A DNA stretch of 64,000 nucleotides, from assembly GCA_033439265.1 (NCBI GenBank), contig JAVTVX010000005.1, positions 5,900,001 to 5,964,000 on the forward strand. The letters run 5' to 3'. The notes under the pieces are model-generated. The model saw only the letters and a list, made by a program, of their open reading frames with translations. It was not told the DNA's origin and ran no database searches. This DNA comes from Dillenia suffruticosa. Its lineage: Eukaryota; Streptophyta; Magnoliopsida; Dilleniales; Dilleniaceae. Positions 49,161 to 60,825 of this stretch are shown one piece after another (the first letter of the stretch is position 1; each line of letters begins with the position of its first letter). The translations under genes and the position numbers were made by a program.

Positions 49161-49556
49161 GTGAGTCCATTACATTTGTTCAATACGATCTTCATTCTCA
49201 TCAAGCATTGGCTAATATTCATGGTCTGTGATGTGATCAAGAGCTCTTAGTGCTAGAAATTTCGAATATACTTACGCAATATGCCTTAAATTATGCATTC
49301 AAATGAAGCTATGCAACTCTCTAATGTTAACAAGCCTGACAAATTGTGAATTCGATATATACAATATAAATTGTCATTCTTTCTAAATACGAAAATCACT
49401 ACTAATGCTGAGCAAGTGCATTTTCCTGTGTCTTGGCTGATAAGTGCATGATCATAAAATTCATCCTAAGACGGTCCATAGGTATGAATCTTCATTTACC
49501 CAGTTAACTGCTACTGATTCCTGCTGCTGGTTTGTAAGATTAGATTATGTTATTGT

Positions 49557-49983
49557 TGTTGGATCGTTAATCCAACATTTGGTTCATGTGTTAAAATAAT
49601 TAAGTATTGCATATTGTCATGTAAATTAATCCCATATGAAAGTGATTTACTAAGTTCAAAAATTTGATAATTTGGATTAATGTATTTCATATGATATAGA
49701 AATAAATAAATATGTAATTACTAATGGACATTTATTATATATGATGGGTTAAATAGGGAATGTCAAATGGTAATTTAAGAATAGGTGGTATAAGCTGAAC
49801 AAAAAGACTTGAAAGGTAAAGTCACCCTACAGCTATAAAAGGGTTCTAGTCTCTGAGTAAATGTATCACTCTAATGTTATGATATCTCCATCATACAGAA
49901 ATATTTTGTGATGATACGTTTAAGTTGGAAAGCCGAACCTAGAATTCTGTTCAGATTAGAATTTCATTCAATTCAATTTTTCA
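49557..49983 (+). repeat. 5' LTR of copia element 3
   Basis: Starts TGTTGGATCGTTAATCC and ends ...AATTTTTCA. A TATAAAAG box lies at about 49838. Related to 63622-64000 over its length. Confidence 0.85.
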
Positions 49984-50149
49984 GCTATGGAATCAGAAGG
50001 GGCATTGTTTTCGATGAAGCAGCAAGGGAGATAAAGAATTTTGTTACCTTTTCTTTTATTATATTTTTTTTAGGAAAATAAAGTTGACTTTTTTAAGGAA
50101 TGTTTTGGACTTCCAAAAAAAATGGAAAAGCATAGACCTCGTTTCGGAC

Positions 50150-53100
50150 TAGACATGAGCCCGAGCCAGTTTGGACCCGAAAACCGGCCCGGCTGGCCCG
50201 AAAAAAGCCCGGTTCGTGAACTGGCCCGGTGCTACAGTAACCCAAACCAGCCCGAACTGGTTACTGTAGCGGTCGGGCCGGTTCAAGGGATTTTGGAACT
50301 GTGAACCGGCCCGGCCCGGCACTGCCGGTTCCAACGGCTATATCTTCCTCTTTTTTTATTTTTTGAATTTTTTTCAATTTACCCCTCCCAACAGTTATAA
50401 AACGGCTAATTTTGAGATTATTTTGGTCCATAAGCTCAAAAAATTTTTCTATAAATACCTTATACCCCATTTCCAAAATCTTCACAACAAAATATCTCTC
50501 TCTCACATCTACATTCTCTCAATATTACTACATTCTCTCAATTTTCATTAATATTTCCATTATTATTTCCTTTTCACCATTTTTTAAATTCTCTATACCA
50601 TTTTTTATGTCATTTCCACCAATTTCTACATCATTTCCATTATCATTTCTACCATTATCTTTATTAAATATATTATCATTTCCTTTTCACCATTGTTTAA
50701 ATTCTCTATACAATTCTCTACACCATTTCCATTATCATTTCCACCATTATCATTTCTATTATTCTTTTCACCATTTTTGTATTCTAAACTTTTGTAAAAC
50801 CCATTGACTCAGTATGCAACGGTATAACATGTCTAGAAAAGTTCTGTCTGGGGGCAACTAATTGTCGAAGGAAAGAGATACTTAAGCGAGAACAGACGAA
50901 CTCCACCTCTTACATGGGAACTTTCCTGGTGCTTTTGTTACAGAACGGTTTGGGTAGAGAAGGGAGGATTACAAATTTTCTACGACTTTCAATATTAATC
51001 AAGATTTGACAAGATTTTAATGTTGGGAGCTAAAATTCAAGATTTTGTGAAAAACAAGTGCGATATTCATCAATTCGGTATATTTAATTTTTTTTGCATC
51101 TTTATTTTTTTGCATTTGTATTACTTTTTTTAAAAAAAAATTAAATCTTAAAAGTTTTTTTAAAAATTTAATCTTAAATTTCATTTTAAAAATTTAATCA
51201 TATATTTTATTTTAAAAATTTATTTTTAATTTTTTAATAAAATGGTCGGAACACACTCTTCAAAATCTTCTCAACAGTCTTCTTTTCCTTCATTTTTTTT
51301 TTCAAAATGAAATTTTCGATAATATAAATATTGAAACTCTTTTCGAAGAAACTGAATCTAGTAATACAGAATCTAATACAATACGGACTAAAAAAGATAA
51401 TATTAATATATGGATATTTTTTGAGAAAAAACAAAAGTAATTTATAAAATTTGTTATCAAAAATATAAATTTTTGAAAGGTTAAGGGTAGGCACACTTAG
51501 GAGACATTTAGTTAATAATCATTCAGATAAATTACCACAAATAAGACAAACGCAAATTGTTATAGGGGAAGCTAATATAATTTATACATTTAAATATAAT
51601 TCGGATAAAAAAAAATTGGACAAATAGAATGGCTAGTAAGAAAAGAATTACCGCTTAGTATAGTTGCATGTCCAGTATTTGAAGAATATGTACAAAAATA
51701 TTTACAATCCGATTATAAAAGAGTAGTGGAAGATCTGGTAGGAGGAGATCATTAGATAGATATCAAGAATAAAAAAATGATATAATTACACAATTTATGA
51801 CTAGTGATCGTAAATTTTCATTAATTTCGGATAGTTAGAAAAATGAATATAAAAAAGAATATTATATTGTAATAACATGTCATTGGATAAATAATTCATG
51901 GTTTTTAGAAAAACAAATTTAACTTTTCAACGTTGAGAATTTCCACATTCCGGTGCACATATAGTTAGAATAATTTCAAATGTTGTTTATGACTATAGAA
52001 TAAGTGATAGAATTTTTTCTATTTCATTTGATAATATTTCGATTAATACTATTGCGGTTAATAGTTTAAAAAATTCTTTAAACACAATTTTAAATAGAAC
52101 TTTTTTTCATATTAAATATGCATGCTATATAATTAATTTATGTGTTAAGGATGGTTTAACAATGGGAGAACTATTTTGAAAACTTATTCGCGATTTAATT
52201 CATCAAATAAGAAATTATTCTATAAAAATCCAAGAAATTAGACTATTATGTTTGTTACATAATAAAAAATATAAAATGGAATGTGATATTAGGTGGAATT
52301 CAACATATGATATGTTACAAGGTGTACTTCATTTTCAAAATATTTTAATTGAATTCGCAAATTCAAATTACGAATATGGTTTTATTAATAATAACGATTT
52401 CGATTTTGCATCTACACTTACTAAATTATTGAAAATTTTTTATTTATGTACAAATTTATTTTTTGGATATTATTATCCAACTACTCATTTAATGTTACCA
52501 AATCTTTATAAAATTATTTATATAGTTAATGAATTTGAAAATGAAGAAACATTTGGTGAAATTGTTCTTCCTATGAAAATTTTTTTTTTAAAATATTAAG
52601 AAAAAATTTCAATTTTATATTTAGTTGTAAGTGCATTAGATCCACGTGTTAAAGTTGAAGGTGCTGAAATGTTAATTGATTGTTTTGTATAAATTTTTCT
52701 ACCAGAAACGTCTATTAATCCACATTTTTTAAAATAACAAATATATCAAACTTTACAATCAATATTTGAACTATATGAAAAGAAAAAAAATAATTTAAAT
52801 ACTTATAATGTAGGTAGTAGTGTAGTAATAGCAGTCAATCATCTTCATATTCATTTTCATTTAATCTCTTACACATGTAAGGAAAAAAATAAAGAATTTC
52901 GTCATCATTTAATAAATTACTTTTATATAAACAAATACTTAGATTAGAAAATTTTGATGATACTGATTTATATGATATATTAGGTTGGTAGAAAAATAAT
53001 GTATCGTATTATCCAATTTTGGCTTAAGTGGCTAAAAATATACTAACCCTTTCGGTATCCACAGTACCATCGGAAAATGTTTTTAGTGCAGGTGGTTGAG

Positions 53101-53771
53101 TGTTAACCGATAAACGTACAAATTTAACAGACGATACTTTAGAACCCTTAATTTGTATTAAAGATTGGAAGGATGTAGAAAAAAGGATGCAAGAAATCAT
53201 GAAGGTCTCGGAAGATGATAAACAAGAAGTAGAAGAAGAAGAAGAAGAAGAAGAAGAAGAAAAATCATAATATAACAAAAAAATCAAAATGATGTAAAAA
53301 TCAAAATAATGTAACAAAAAAATTAGTGGATTTTAAAATCCAAGTGATGAGTTTGGTAGTGGACGTACACTGAATTCGGTGGAACTAATCTAAAAATTTT
53401 GTATCTCTAATTTTTAATTTATTTTTTTATAAAATATGAATTAAAAAAAACAAAATGAATAAATAAATCATTATAAGAAAATAAAAAACAAAACAACAAT
53501 TAAGTTAAAAAAAAATGGAGTTACAAAAATAAAATAGATTTAAAAAATAGAGTTACAAAAAAAAGAATTAAAAAAGGGGGAAAAAAAGGCCGAACCGAGC
53601 CCGGCCCGGTGGTTCCGGTTCAGCGGGCCGGGCCGGTTCAACTTTAAAAAAATTTGGAACTGGCCCGGCCCGGACTGGCCTAGGAACCGCAGCCAACCCG
53701 GCCCGTGGTTTCGGGAACCTCCCTTGAACCGGACAGAAACCGGCCCAGCCCGGCCCGATTTCAACACTATT
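50150..53771 (+). mobile_element. hAT DNA transposon with decayed transposase
   Basis: Length 3622 bp. The ends share an imperfect inverted repeat of the form TAGnnnTGAnnnCGnGCC (left TAGACATGAGCCCGAGCC; reverse complement of the right TAGTGTTGAAATCGGGCC). It is flanked by 8-bp target-site duplications TTTCGGAC (50142-50149) and TTTTGGAC (53772-53779), one mismatch. Both subterminal zones (about 50155-50335 and 53590-53765) are GC-rich and packed with CGGCCCGG-like words in otherwise AT-rich DNA, as in many Ac-like hAT elements. A decayed transposase gene (51242-53270, +) fills the centre. The element sits in the leader of copia element 3. Confidence 0.88.
51242..53270 (+). pseudogene. hAT transposase pseudogene (BED finger, RNase-H-like, C-terminal dimerisation)
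   Basis: From an ATG at 51242 (MVGTHSSKSSQQSS) the pieces run: BED-finger remnant with GTLRRHLVNNH (about 51490); RACPVFEEY-type helix (IVACPVFEEYVQKYL, about 51660); the RNase-H-like core with VYDYRISDRIFSISFDN (about 51985) and CDIRWNSTYDMLQG (about 52280) in an open frame 52252-52599; and the C-terminal hAT dimerisation segment with LTLSVSTVPSENVFSAGG (about 53045-53100), NLTDDTLEPLICIKDW and a Glu tail encoded by (GAA)n, ending TAA at 53270. Stops interrupt the frame, for example after WIFFEKKQK near 51436 and after the core at 52597-52599, and the first BED cysteine pair is not clear. It cannot make an active enzyme as it stands. Confidence 0.88.
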
Positions 53772-56748
53772 TTGGACTTCCCAAAAAAGGGAAAAGCGTA
53801 GACCTCATTCCATTTTTTTTTGTTTTAAATGGCAAATATATATAATTTTGGAAACTTTCGATTTTGGAGAATCTTTTGGTATTTGGTTTCTAATAAGAAA
53901 CTTTCAATTTTTGGCAAAAAAAAAAATTCTAGATTTCAATTTATTTTTTAAAATTTGACTTCCTAATTTTAGAAAAGGAATTGCAATTTCTTTTCCTTTA
54001 ACAAATTTTCAGGCTTTGTAAGCAAAAAAGATTTCAAACTTTTTTTTAAGGATTGACTTCCCAATTTTTGGGAAGAAAGCTTATATTGGTTCTCTCAATT
54101 TTTAATTGTAAATTCACACCATAAAAGGATCTTCTTTTTTTTTTTTTTTAAAAGGCATTTTTTTGAAAAAATTTATGGGCCATTTTTTTTTTACCTAAAT
54201 AGACCCAATCATGGGTGCAAAGATTTTGGAACTCATTGGACTCAATTGGACCCATTTTTCATTCTTTTCATTCTTTATTGTCCTCTTTTGTATTTAAGAT
54301 TGGCTATTCATTTAGTATACGTAACATAACATATTTAAAAAAGTTTTGTCAAAAAGATGGGGATAAGTTTAACACTAACTTGTTCTTAAATGGTTTTAAA
54401 GAAACTCACCACTAATGTGGAAACTTTTCTAGTACTCCCTACTACAGAAAGGGGATTGGCCAAGTTTCGGATCAATTGTTGCCAAAAGGGGAAGACTTTG
54501 ATTTTATACCGACAGCGAAAGTTAAGGGATGAAAAAAAATGGAGGAGGCAAATTTGGTAAATTAGACTTTTATAGACCCAATTTAAAATTGATAAGTTTA
54601 AGTTTTATATAGCCTAATTTTCAAAAAATTGAGTCTATCATAATAAAATTAGAATATTTCCAATTATAGATATGATTAAAATATGAGTATGGTTTTATAT
54701 ATCTAGAGATGAATTAATTGAAACAATATGTTATCAAAATGATATCTGTTATGAAAATTAATTTATTTTGGGATATAAAAAGTTGTGCGTATACAATTTA
54801 TGTTAGTATTGATCGGCTCAAAAGAAGGTCTGTATGCAATTTATGTAAGTGCCGATCAAACTACATGAAGATCCATACTTGATAGAATTGCAAGTACACC
54901 TTATAGTAATAAATGTATAATAATTATTCGGATTTATATATGACTAATTCATCGACTTAAAGGAAGATAATTGCTTGATATATTCTTATTGTTAGCGTTT
55001 GAGTACTACACTAAAATATCACTTACAAATTAATTATAGTCTAAACATAAAATATTAATCGAGTGTTTGATATCTTGTGATGAGGATTACTCATATTCGA
55101 ATATATTTGGTTTTAAAGTTCCATATGAGTATGTATTGATTTCTGTTCTCTGTTTGACAACTAATACTATTTCCACAAACATTAATGTCCATCTTAGATT
55201 GATTTTCAAGTTGAATGTCTCAAATTTCAAGTTATAACAAGAGAACTTGTTAATGGTTCTCAGAATCATAGACTTAAACCTTGTGCTAAAGATCGACTTT
55301 CTCCCACCTCTTACAAATAAGAGTATCTCTGATAAAAAATAGGGAGTTTGAAAGGTGGGAGAAGTCAAACACATGTGTCGAATGATTATGAAACGAACCA
55401 TCCTAAAAATATTTAGAGTCACAATATTTAAGTCTATTACGATAGTCAAAACTTTCCTTAAAGATATTGAGAAACGATTTGTCAAGTCTGAAAAGATTGA
55501 GACTGGTATGTTATTGATAAATTATTTCTCAAAGTAGTATAAGAGTCAAGAACACTTGACCACTAAAGATAAGGAAAGAAAAGGAAAAAAAAAAAGAAAA
55601 GGATGCTGCAAGTATGACACCTTAGAAGAAATAACAAAAGATACCGGGTGAATCGAGAAAGAAAGAATGCTTATTTTGTGGCATCAAAAGGCATAGAAAG
55701 AAGTAGTGTATCAACTACTACGTCTAATGTGTGAAAAAAGGTATACTTCTTATTTTGTTTTGTTTTGAGATTAATTTAAATTCAGTACCATGATATATTT
55801 GCTGGCTAGATTTCACTACAACCACACACATCAGTATATCTATGCAGAGTTGTCTAAATTGTCGACCGCCAAATGATAATGAAAGATACATCTACATAGA
55901 CGATAACGATAAAGTTCTAGTAGAAACAATAGAAAGATTTAGATTATTATTAAAAACCAGATTCTGTTTGAATTCACTTGAAATATTTGTTATAGTATCT
56001 TTGGATAGAACTTGATTTTTATTTTTATATTGGTCAAATTCGGTTTTATTTATTCTTTCAAAAATAGAAAAGTTAGTTTGTTTATGAAATCCAAATTAGG
56101 TGATTTTAGTTTTTTATTAGCATCTGAATAATCTTTATTTAATTGATACTGTTATTTCATTTAATGAATTTCTATAAACTAATACTTGAAGTGTAAAGTA
56201 TAAAGTAGCCAATCAGAATTCCTATTTATTATGGCACAAAAGAGTGAGTCATATCTCCAAATAAAGAATAAAGAGACCTGTGTCAAAAGTAATCCTTGAC
56301 TCCCTTAATTTCATGGATTTAATATTTGTGTAAATTGTATAAAGGAAAAACAAATTAACAAGAATGGATATGAAACCAATAGGAATTCAGACGTCTTAGA
56401 ACTAATACATGCAGATATCTATGAGTCATTCTCTTTTGTTCTTGAAATAGTCAAAGATATTTTATCATGTTTATAAAAAATTATTCATAATATAACTCAA
56501 TCAAGATTGCAACATACATCCTAAATAGGGTTTCGCACCAAGACAAGTAACGAAATCCCCTACAAACTTTGGACAGGGACACGTCTTAGTTTAGAACATC
56601 TGCATGTTTGGAGTTGTCTAGTTGAGATTATGTCTATTAGGCCTAATGAAAGAAAACTGGACATTAAGATGATTAATTGTTATTTTGTAGGGTACTGTGA
56701 AGATTGAAGGGGTATAAATTTTATAATTCCACAAATAAAGTCATTTTT
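53772..56748 (+). pseudogene. Leader, gag, protease and part of integrase of copia element 3
   Basis: Coding remnants on the plus strand: a gag piece with IVKTFLKDIEKRFVKSEKI (about 55440), a zinc knuckle CLFCGIKRHRKK (about 55665), a protease-like stretch with TTTHISISMQSCLNC and IYIDDNDKV (about 55815-55915), and integrase with ELIHADIYE and LEHLHVWSCLVE (about 56400-56630). The 53772-55300 stretch is leader-like and AT-rich. Broken in many places. Confidence 0.75.
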
Positions 56749-59700
56749 TGTAATACCGAAAATTCGGTATTAGAAAATTTTTACCAAATTTTTTACTAAG
56801 TAATTGATTTCGATTCATCAATGAAGGTTTTATAAAGTTTTATTTGAACAAAAATAAGTTTTGGTGATGATTTGGTATAATTAAAACTTATTTGGAGTCA
56901 ATTAAGTGAAGACAAGTTGACTCGACCCATGATAAGGCGACTTGGAGCTCAAAATTGAATTTTTGTTAAGTATGAAAGTCACCAAGGCGAACTAAACAAG
57001 TTTCAATACGACTTGGTGAGGTTAGGCCTCAGAATCTTTACTCTGCACAAAGGCAGGTCGACTTTCCTCAATGACAGGTCGACTTGTATTTCCAAACACA
57101 CAAACAAACCGTCTTGTCCCAATGACAAGTTGACTTGTGATTTCTAACTTTGTGTCTAACAAGGTTGCTTGTGACCAGACAAGCCAACCCGCCAAATTTG
57201 ACTCTCAGAGAAACATATCTGCAATGAAGCAAGGCGACTCAACAAATAAGTGAGGCGACTTGTGGGTTATAAAATAAGAAATTTGGGTCGTCTAGAGACA
57301 ACTTTGAGGTGACATGAGGGCTCGATGAAACAAAACTAAGGCGACTTGGCATCTGAAAACCTTAGACACAGAAGGCGACTTGTACTCTATTGCAAATCAA
57401 CTCATGAGTGTAAAATGTTGTAAAATGACAAAAATGGACATCCAAATGTAAAAAAGTCTTGAAAATAAAGAGGGATAAAAGGGAGATTTCACCTCATATA
57501 ATATAAAAGGCTTAAACAAGCATTTGTTTTTCATTCTTCGCTCCCAAACAAACTCTCTGCTCTCTCATTCGAGTTTCTCTCTCGACTCTCATCTCCATCA
57601 CCCCTCATTCTCCCCCTCTTTCTTCTGTGAAATCGAACAACACTCTCTCCAAACCCATAGATTTGAGCTCCCAAACCTCAAGCAAACTTGTGAAAGAAGG
57701 GGGGTGTTGAAAGAAATCTAGGGTTTGCCGAAAAAAGGGAAAATCTAGGATTTTTGAAACCAACATTCAAAATTCAATCCAACCAACCACAAAATTGAGG
57801 TAATTTCTTCCTTATAAACACGGATTTAGTTCTATTACTCTTGGATTTGATTCTTATGTTTGGATTTGAGAAATTTGTAAAGAGAGAAAATTAGGATTTT
57901 GGACAAAACTGATCCGAACGAAACTGATAATACAAATAAATGTAATACTTCTCTCTCATCTTGGATTTGAGTTAACATTACTTGTTTTCAAGATTTAGGG
58001 TGAGATCTGGAAATGTGAAATTTAGGAAAATTAAATCTAGGGTTTATAAATGTGAGATTAAGGAAAATTGTGAATGAGAATTGTATATAAATGCAAATGA
58101 CATGTAGTAGATGAAATGATAATATAGAATCATGGATTTGAAAAATTAGGGTTTGAATTACATTTGGAAAAAACTCATAAACCCTAATTTTTTGCGTGAT
58201 TTAACATCGAATTTATATTTATTATTTTAGGATAAATCAATTGGAATCCAAGAAGGGATTGTCTTGGATTGATTGTGAATTTGGAGTGTTGACCCTCCCA
58301 ACAGATGAGTGGTTTCATGATTGCACTTAAATAAGAAAATGTTTTTATTGAATTTTCTAATTGATTTTCAAAACATGGATTTAAAGGTTTTAGTATGTGT
58401 GGAATACCCAATGATTGAATTTTGAATTCTTATGTATCCTATATGTTTTGAATGAACAAATGTGTCACGTGAATTTACTGATATTGAATCAAATGGTATG
58501 GGGATTATTATTGAAAAAATTGTTAGAATTGATAGCACATGAATTGGATTTATGATTTTGTGAAATTGTGCATGTGATTGGTTTGGGGTGAGAGTCTGAA
58601 CCCATATTAAATGACTAGTCATCTTCCGCAACGAAGCGACTTGACGAGGTGATATAGTAAGGCTAGTAGACCATGGGATGTAGCCGTGCGTGTATGGTAC
58701 GCCGAGGCACGTAGGTTATATTCATGCCTGGATATAGTACCCATGGGTGGGTTGGTAGACCATGGAATCTAGCCGTGCGTGTATGGTACGCTGAGGCACA
58801 TAGGTTACATTCATAGCTGGATATAGTACCCACGGGTATGGAATAGTCAGACGACCCTCCAATGAGACCCCACAGACAACATTAAGGATGGGGGCAGTTT
58901 TAAAACGTAAAAATCATTAAAACTTTTAATGGTTCCACCCTACGTCGTGGTAGACCTTTGTTGGGAACAGTGGTTTTGGTTTGTCTTGAATTTGAAAATA
59001 TAAAATTGATGGATGCATATGAAATTGATTATAACCATTGTGAATTATGATAATTTTGAAAAACAATGGTTTGAATCTATTCATTATTGGATGAAATTGC
59101 TAATAACATGATAGTTTGAACTCTATAAATTTGAAATATCCACCACACAAAGATTATTTTTGTATAATTTGTATCTCACTCTCTAGGTAATTATATACCC
59201 ACCCCTCATACTTCCATTTTCATAGAGGAAGATTAGTTGAGACTTGTGGACGTCTAAGGTCATTTGAAGAAGATTATTTTGTCAGACTTCTTCAGGTATA
59301 GTTTTCATTTGGAATTGAGGTATTAGTGGATCTAAGTGGAGACAAATCGTGTATTTATTTTGAAAACTTATTTTCTACTAGATTTATTTAGGTTTGGAAT
59401 CTGAATATGGTTTGTATACTTAAAATGAGGTCCTTTTTTCTTCATTTTCTTGAATTTTCTTTGAAAATTATTTTTGGTGAAAATTTGATATGGATCCCTT
59501 GAGTAGAGATTTGTTTATATTCTGTAAATTTGATTTGAACGGTCAGATTGGCCGATGCATGATGTTTTGAACAGAGATGGACTGAGTTGGTCCTTTGATT
59601 GTGCGAAAGAATGCATGCTACTTTATTTTGATGGGTTGATTGTTTTGAAAAATAGGTGAATATTGGAATACCTTACAGCATCTCAAAACACGGAGTGGGG

Positions 59701-59765
59701 TTCACACGTGTTTCGGGGTAATTCGGCGATTGTCGCGTGCTCGATGGGGGGGTCGGAGCGTGACA
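56749..59765 (+). mobile_element. Solo LTR, Ty3-gypsy type, 3.0 kb, inserted in copia element 3
   Basis: Starts TGTAATACCGAAAATTCGG and ends GGTCGGAGCGTGACA, the end style of many plant Ty3-gypsy (chromovirus) LTRs. Flanked by a perfect 5-bp duplication TTTTT (56744-56748 and 59766-59770). A TATAAAAGG box lies at about 57500. No gag or pol is visible inside, so it is best read as a solo LTR left by recombination between two LTRs. The left third is full of AGGCGACTTG-like words. A 90-bp unit is repeated at 58665-58754 and 58755-58840. Related copia coding sequence lies on both sides. Confidence 0.85.
58665..58840 (+). repeat. Two-unit tandem repeat, about 90 bp
   Basis: GTAGACCATGG...TAGCCGTGCGTGTATGG...GGATATAGTACCCA occurs twice head to tail inside the 3.0-kb solo LTR, with a few differences. 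Confidence 0.85.
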
Positions 59766-59770
59766 TTTTT

Positions 59771-60825
59771 GAATCGAGAAATATCTGATTCTTTGAGAAT
59801 ATTGAGTTTGCGGGGGTAGATATAATTAGAAATATTGTCTTATAAGAGTAATATGTCGATATTTTCATATATGTCATTGAATTTGATCAGAGTTATATCC
59901 TTGATCCTGTCCAAAACATAACAGAATTAGACAATATTGGGTAACCCCATTCCAGAAGAACAAACTGTACCATCCTAAACCTATACCATTAAGAAGATCT
60001 ACAAAAAAAAAAGAAATACAATCACGAATGATTATGTTGCATTTCTTCATGAGCAAGAGGTTGATATTGGAGTGATGAAAAATGATCCAATTAACCTCCA
60101 TTAAGCCAAGAGATGTTATAATTCTTAAAAGTGGATCAATGTCATAAATAAAGAGATGAAGTTGTGAAAAACAATGATGTTTAGGATCTCCTTCCATTGC
60201 CTAGAAATACAAAACTCATTGGTTGTAAATGAATATTTAAAATCAAAAGGGATTATAAAGGCAATGTAGAAAGATATAAGACTTGCCTTGTTACAAAAAA
60301 CTTCACAAAGAAAAAAGATATCGATTATAAAGAGATTTTCTCTTTGGTATTTTTGAAAGACTCTTTCAAGATTATAATGGCATTAGTTACATATTTTGAT
60401 TTGAAGTTACATCAGATGGATATAAGAATTGCATTTTTTAATGGTGACATTGATGAATATGATCTATTTGGTGCAACCAGAAAACTTTGTATCAAGAGAC
60501 TTAAAGAATATGGTTTGCAATAAGAAATCCATCTATAAGATCAAGTTGACATCCCAACAGTGGTATTAAAATTTTTATCAAGTTATCATCTCGTTTAATT
60601 TTAAGATAAATTTAATTAATGATTGTGTATACTATAAGTTATGTAGGAATAGATACAATTTCCTAATTTTGTATGTCAAAAGGATATTCAAAAAATATGA
60701 CATGCAAAATTATAAATCATATGATACTCCTATGACTAAAAGAGATAAGTTTAATCTCAAACAGTATCCCAAAAGCAACTTTGAAAAATGAAAAATATAG
60801 ACAATTCCCTATGCATTAGTGGTAG
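59771..60825 (+). pseudogene. Integrase tail and reverse transcriptase remnant of copia element 3
   Basis: Plus-strand remnants with KLIGCK, GNVERYKTCLVTKNFTKKKD (about 60260-60320), SFKIIMALVTYFDLKLHQMD and AFFNGDIDEY (about 60365-60460), characteristic of copia reverse transcriptase. Broken in several places. Confidence 0.8.

Larger units (their letters stand above)
50103..53812 (+). repeat. 39-bp tandem repeat units separated by the hAT insertion
   Basis: TTTTGGACTTCC followed by an A-run, GGAAAAGCATAGACCTC occurs at 50103-50141, and nearly the same sequence occurs at 53772-53812 just past the hAT. The two were probably adjacent units in the leader of copia element 3 before the hAT landed at the start of the second unit. 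Confidence 0.65.

Noticed and set aside
57524-57721. Plus-strand Ser/His-rich frame
   Set aside because: Lies just downstream of the TATA box in the 3.0-kb solo LTR and is part of the LTR transcript zone, not a gene.
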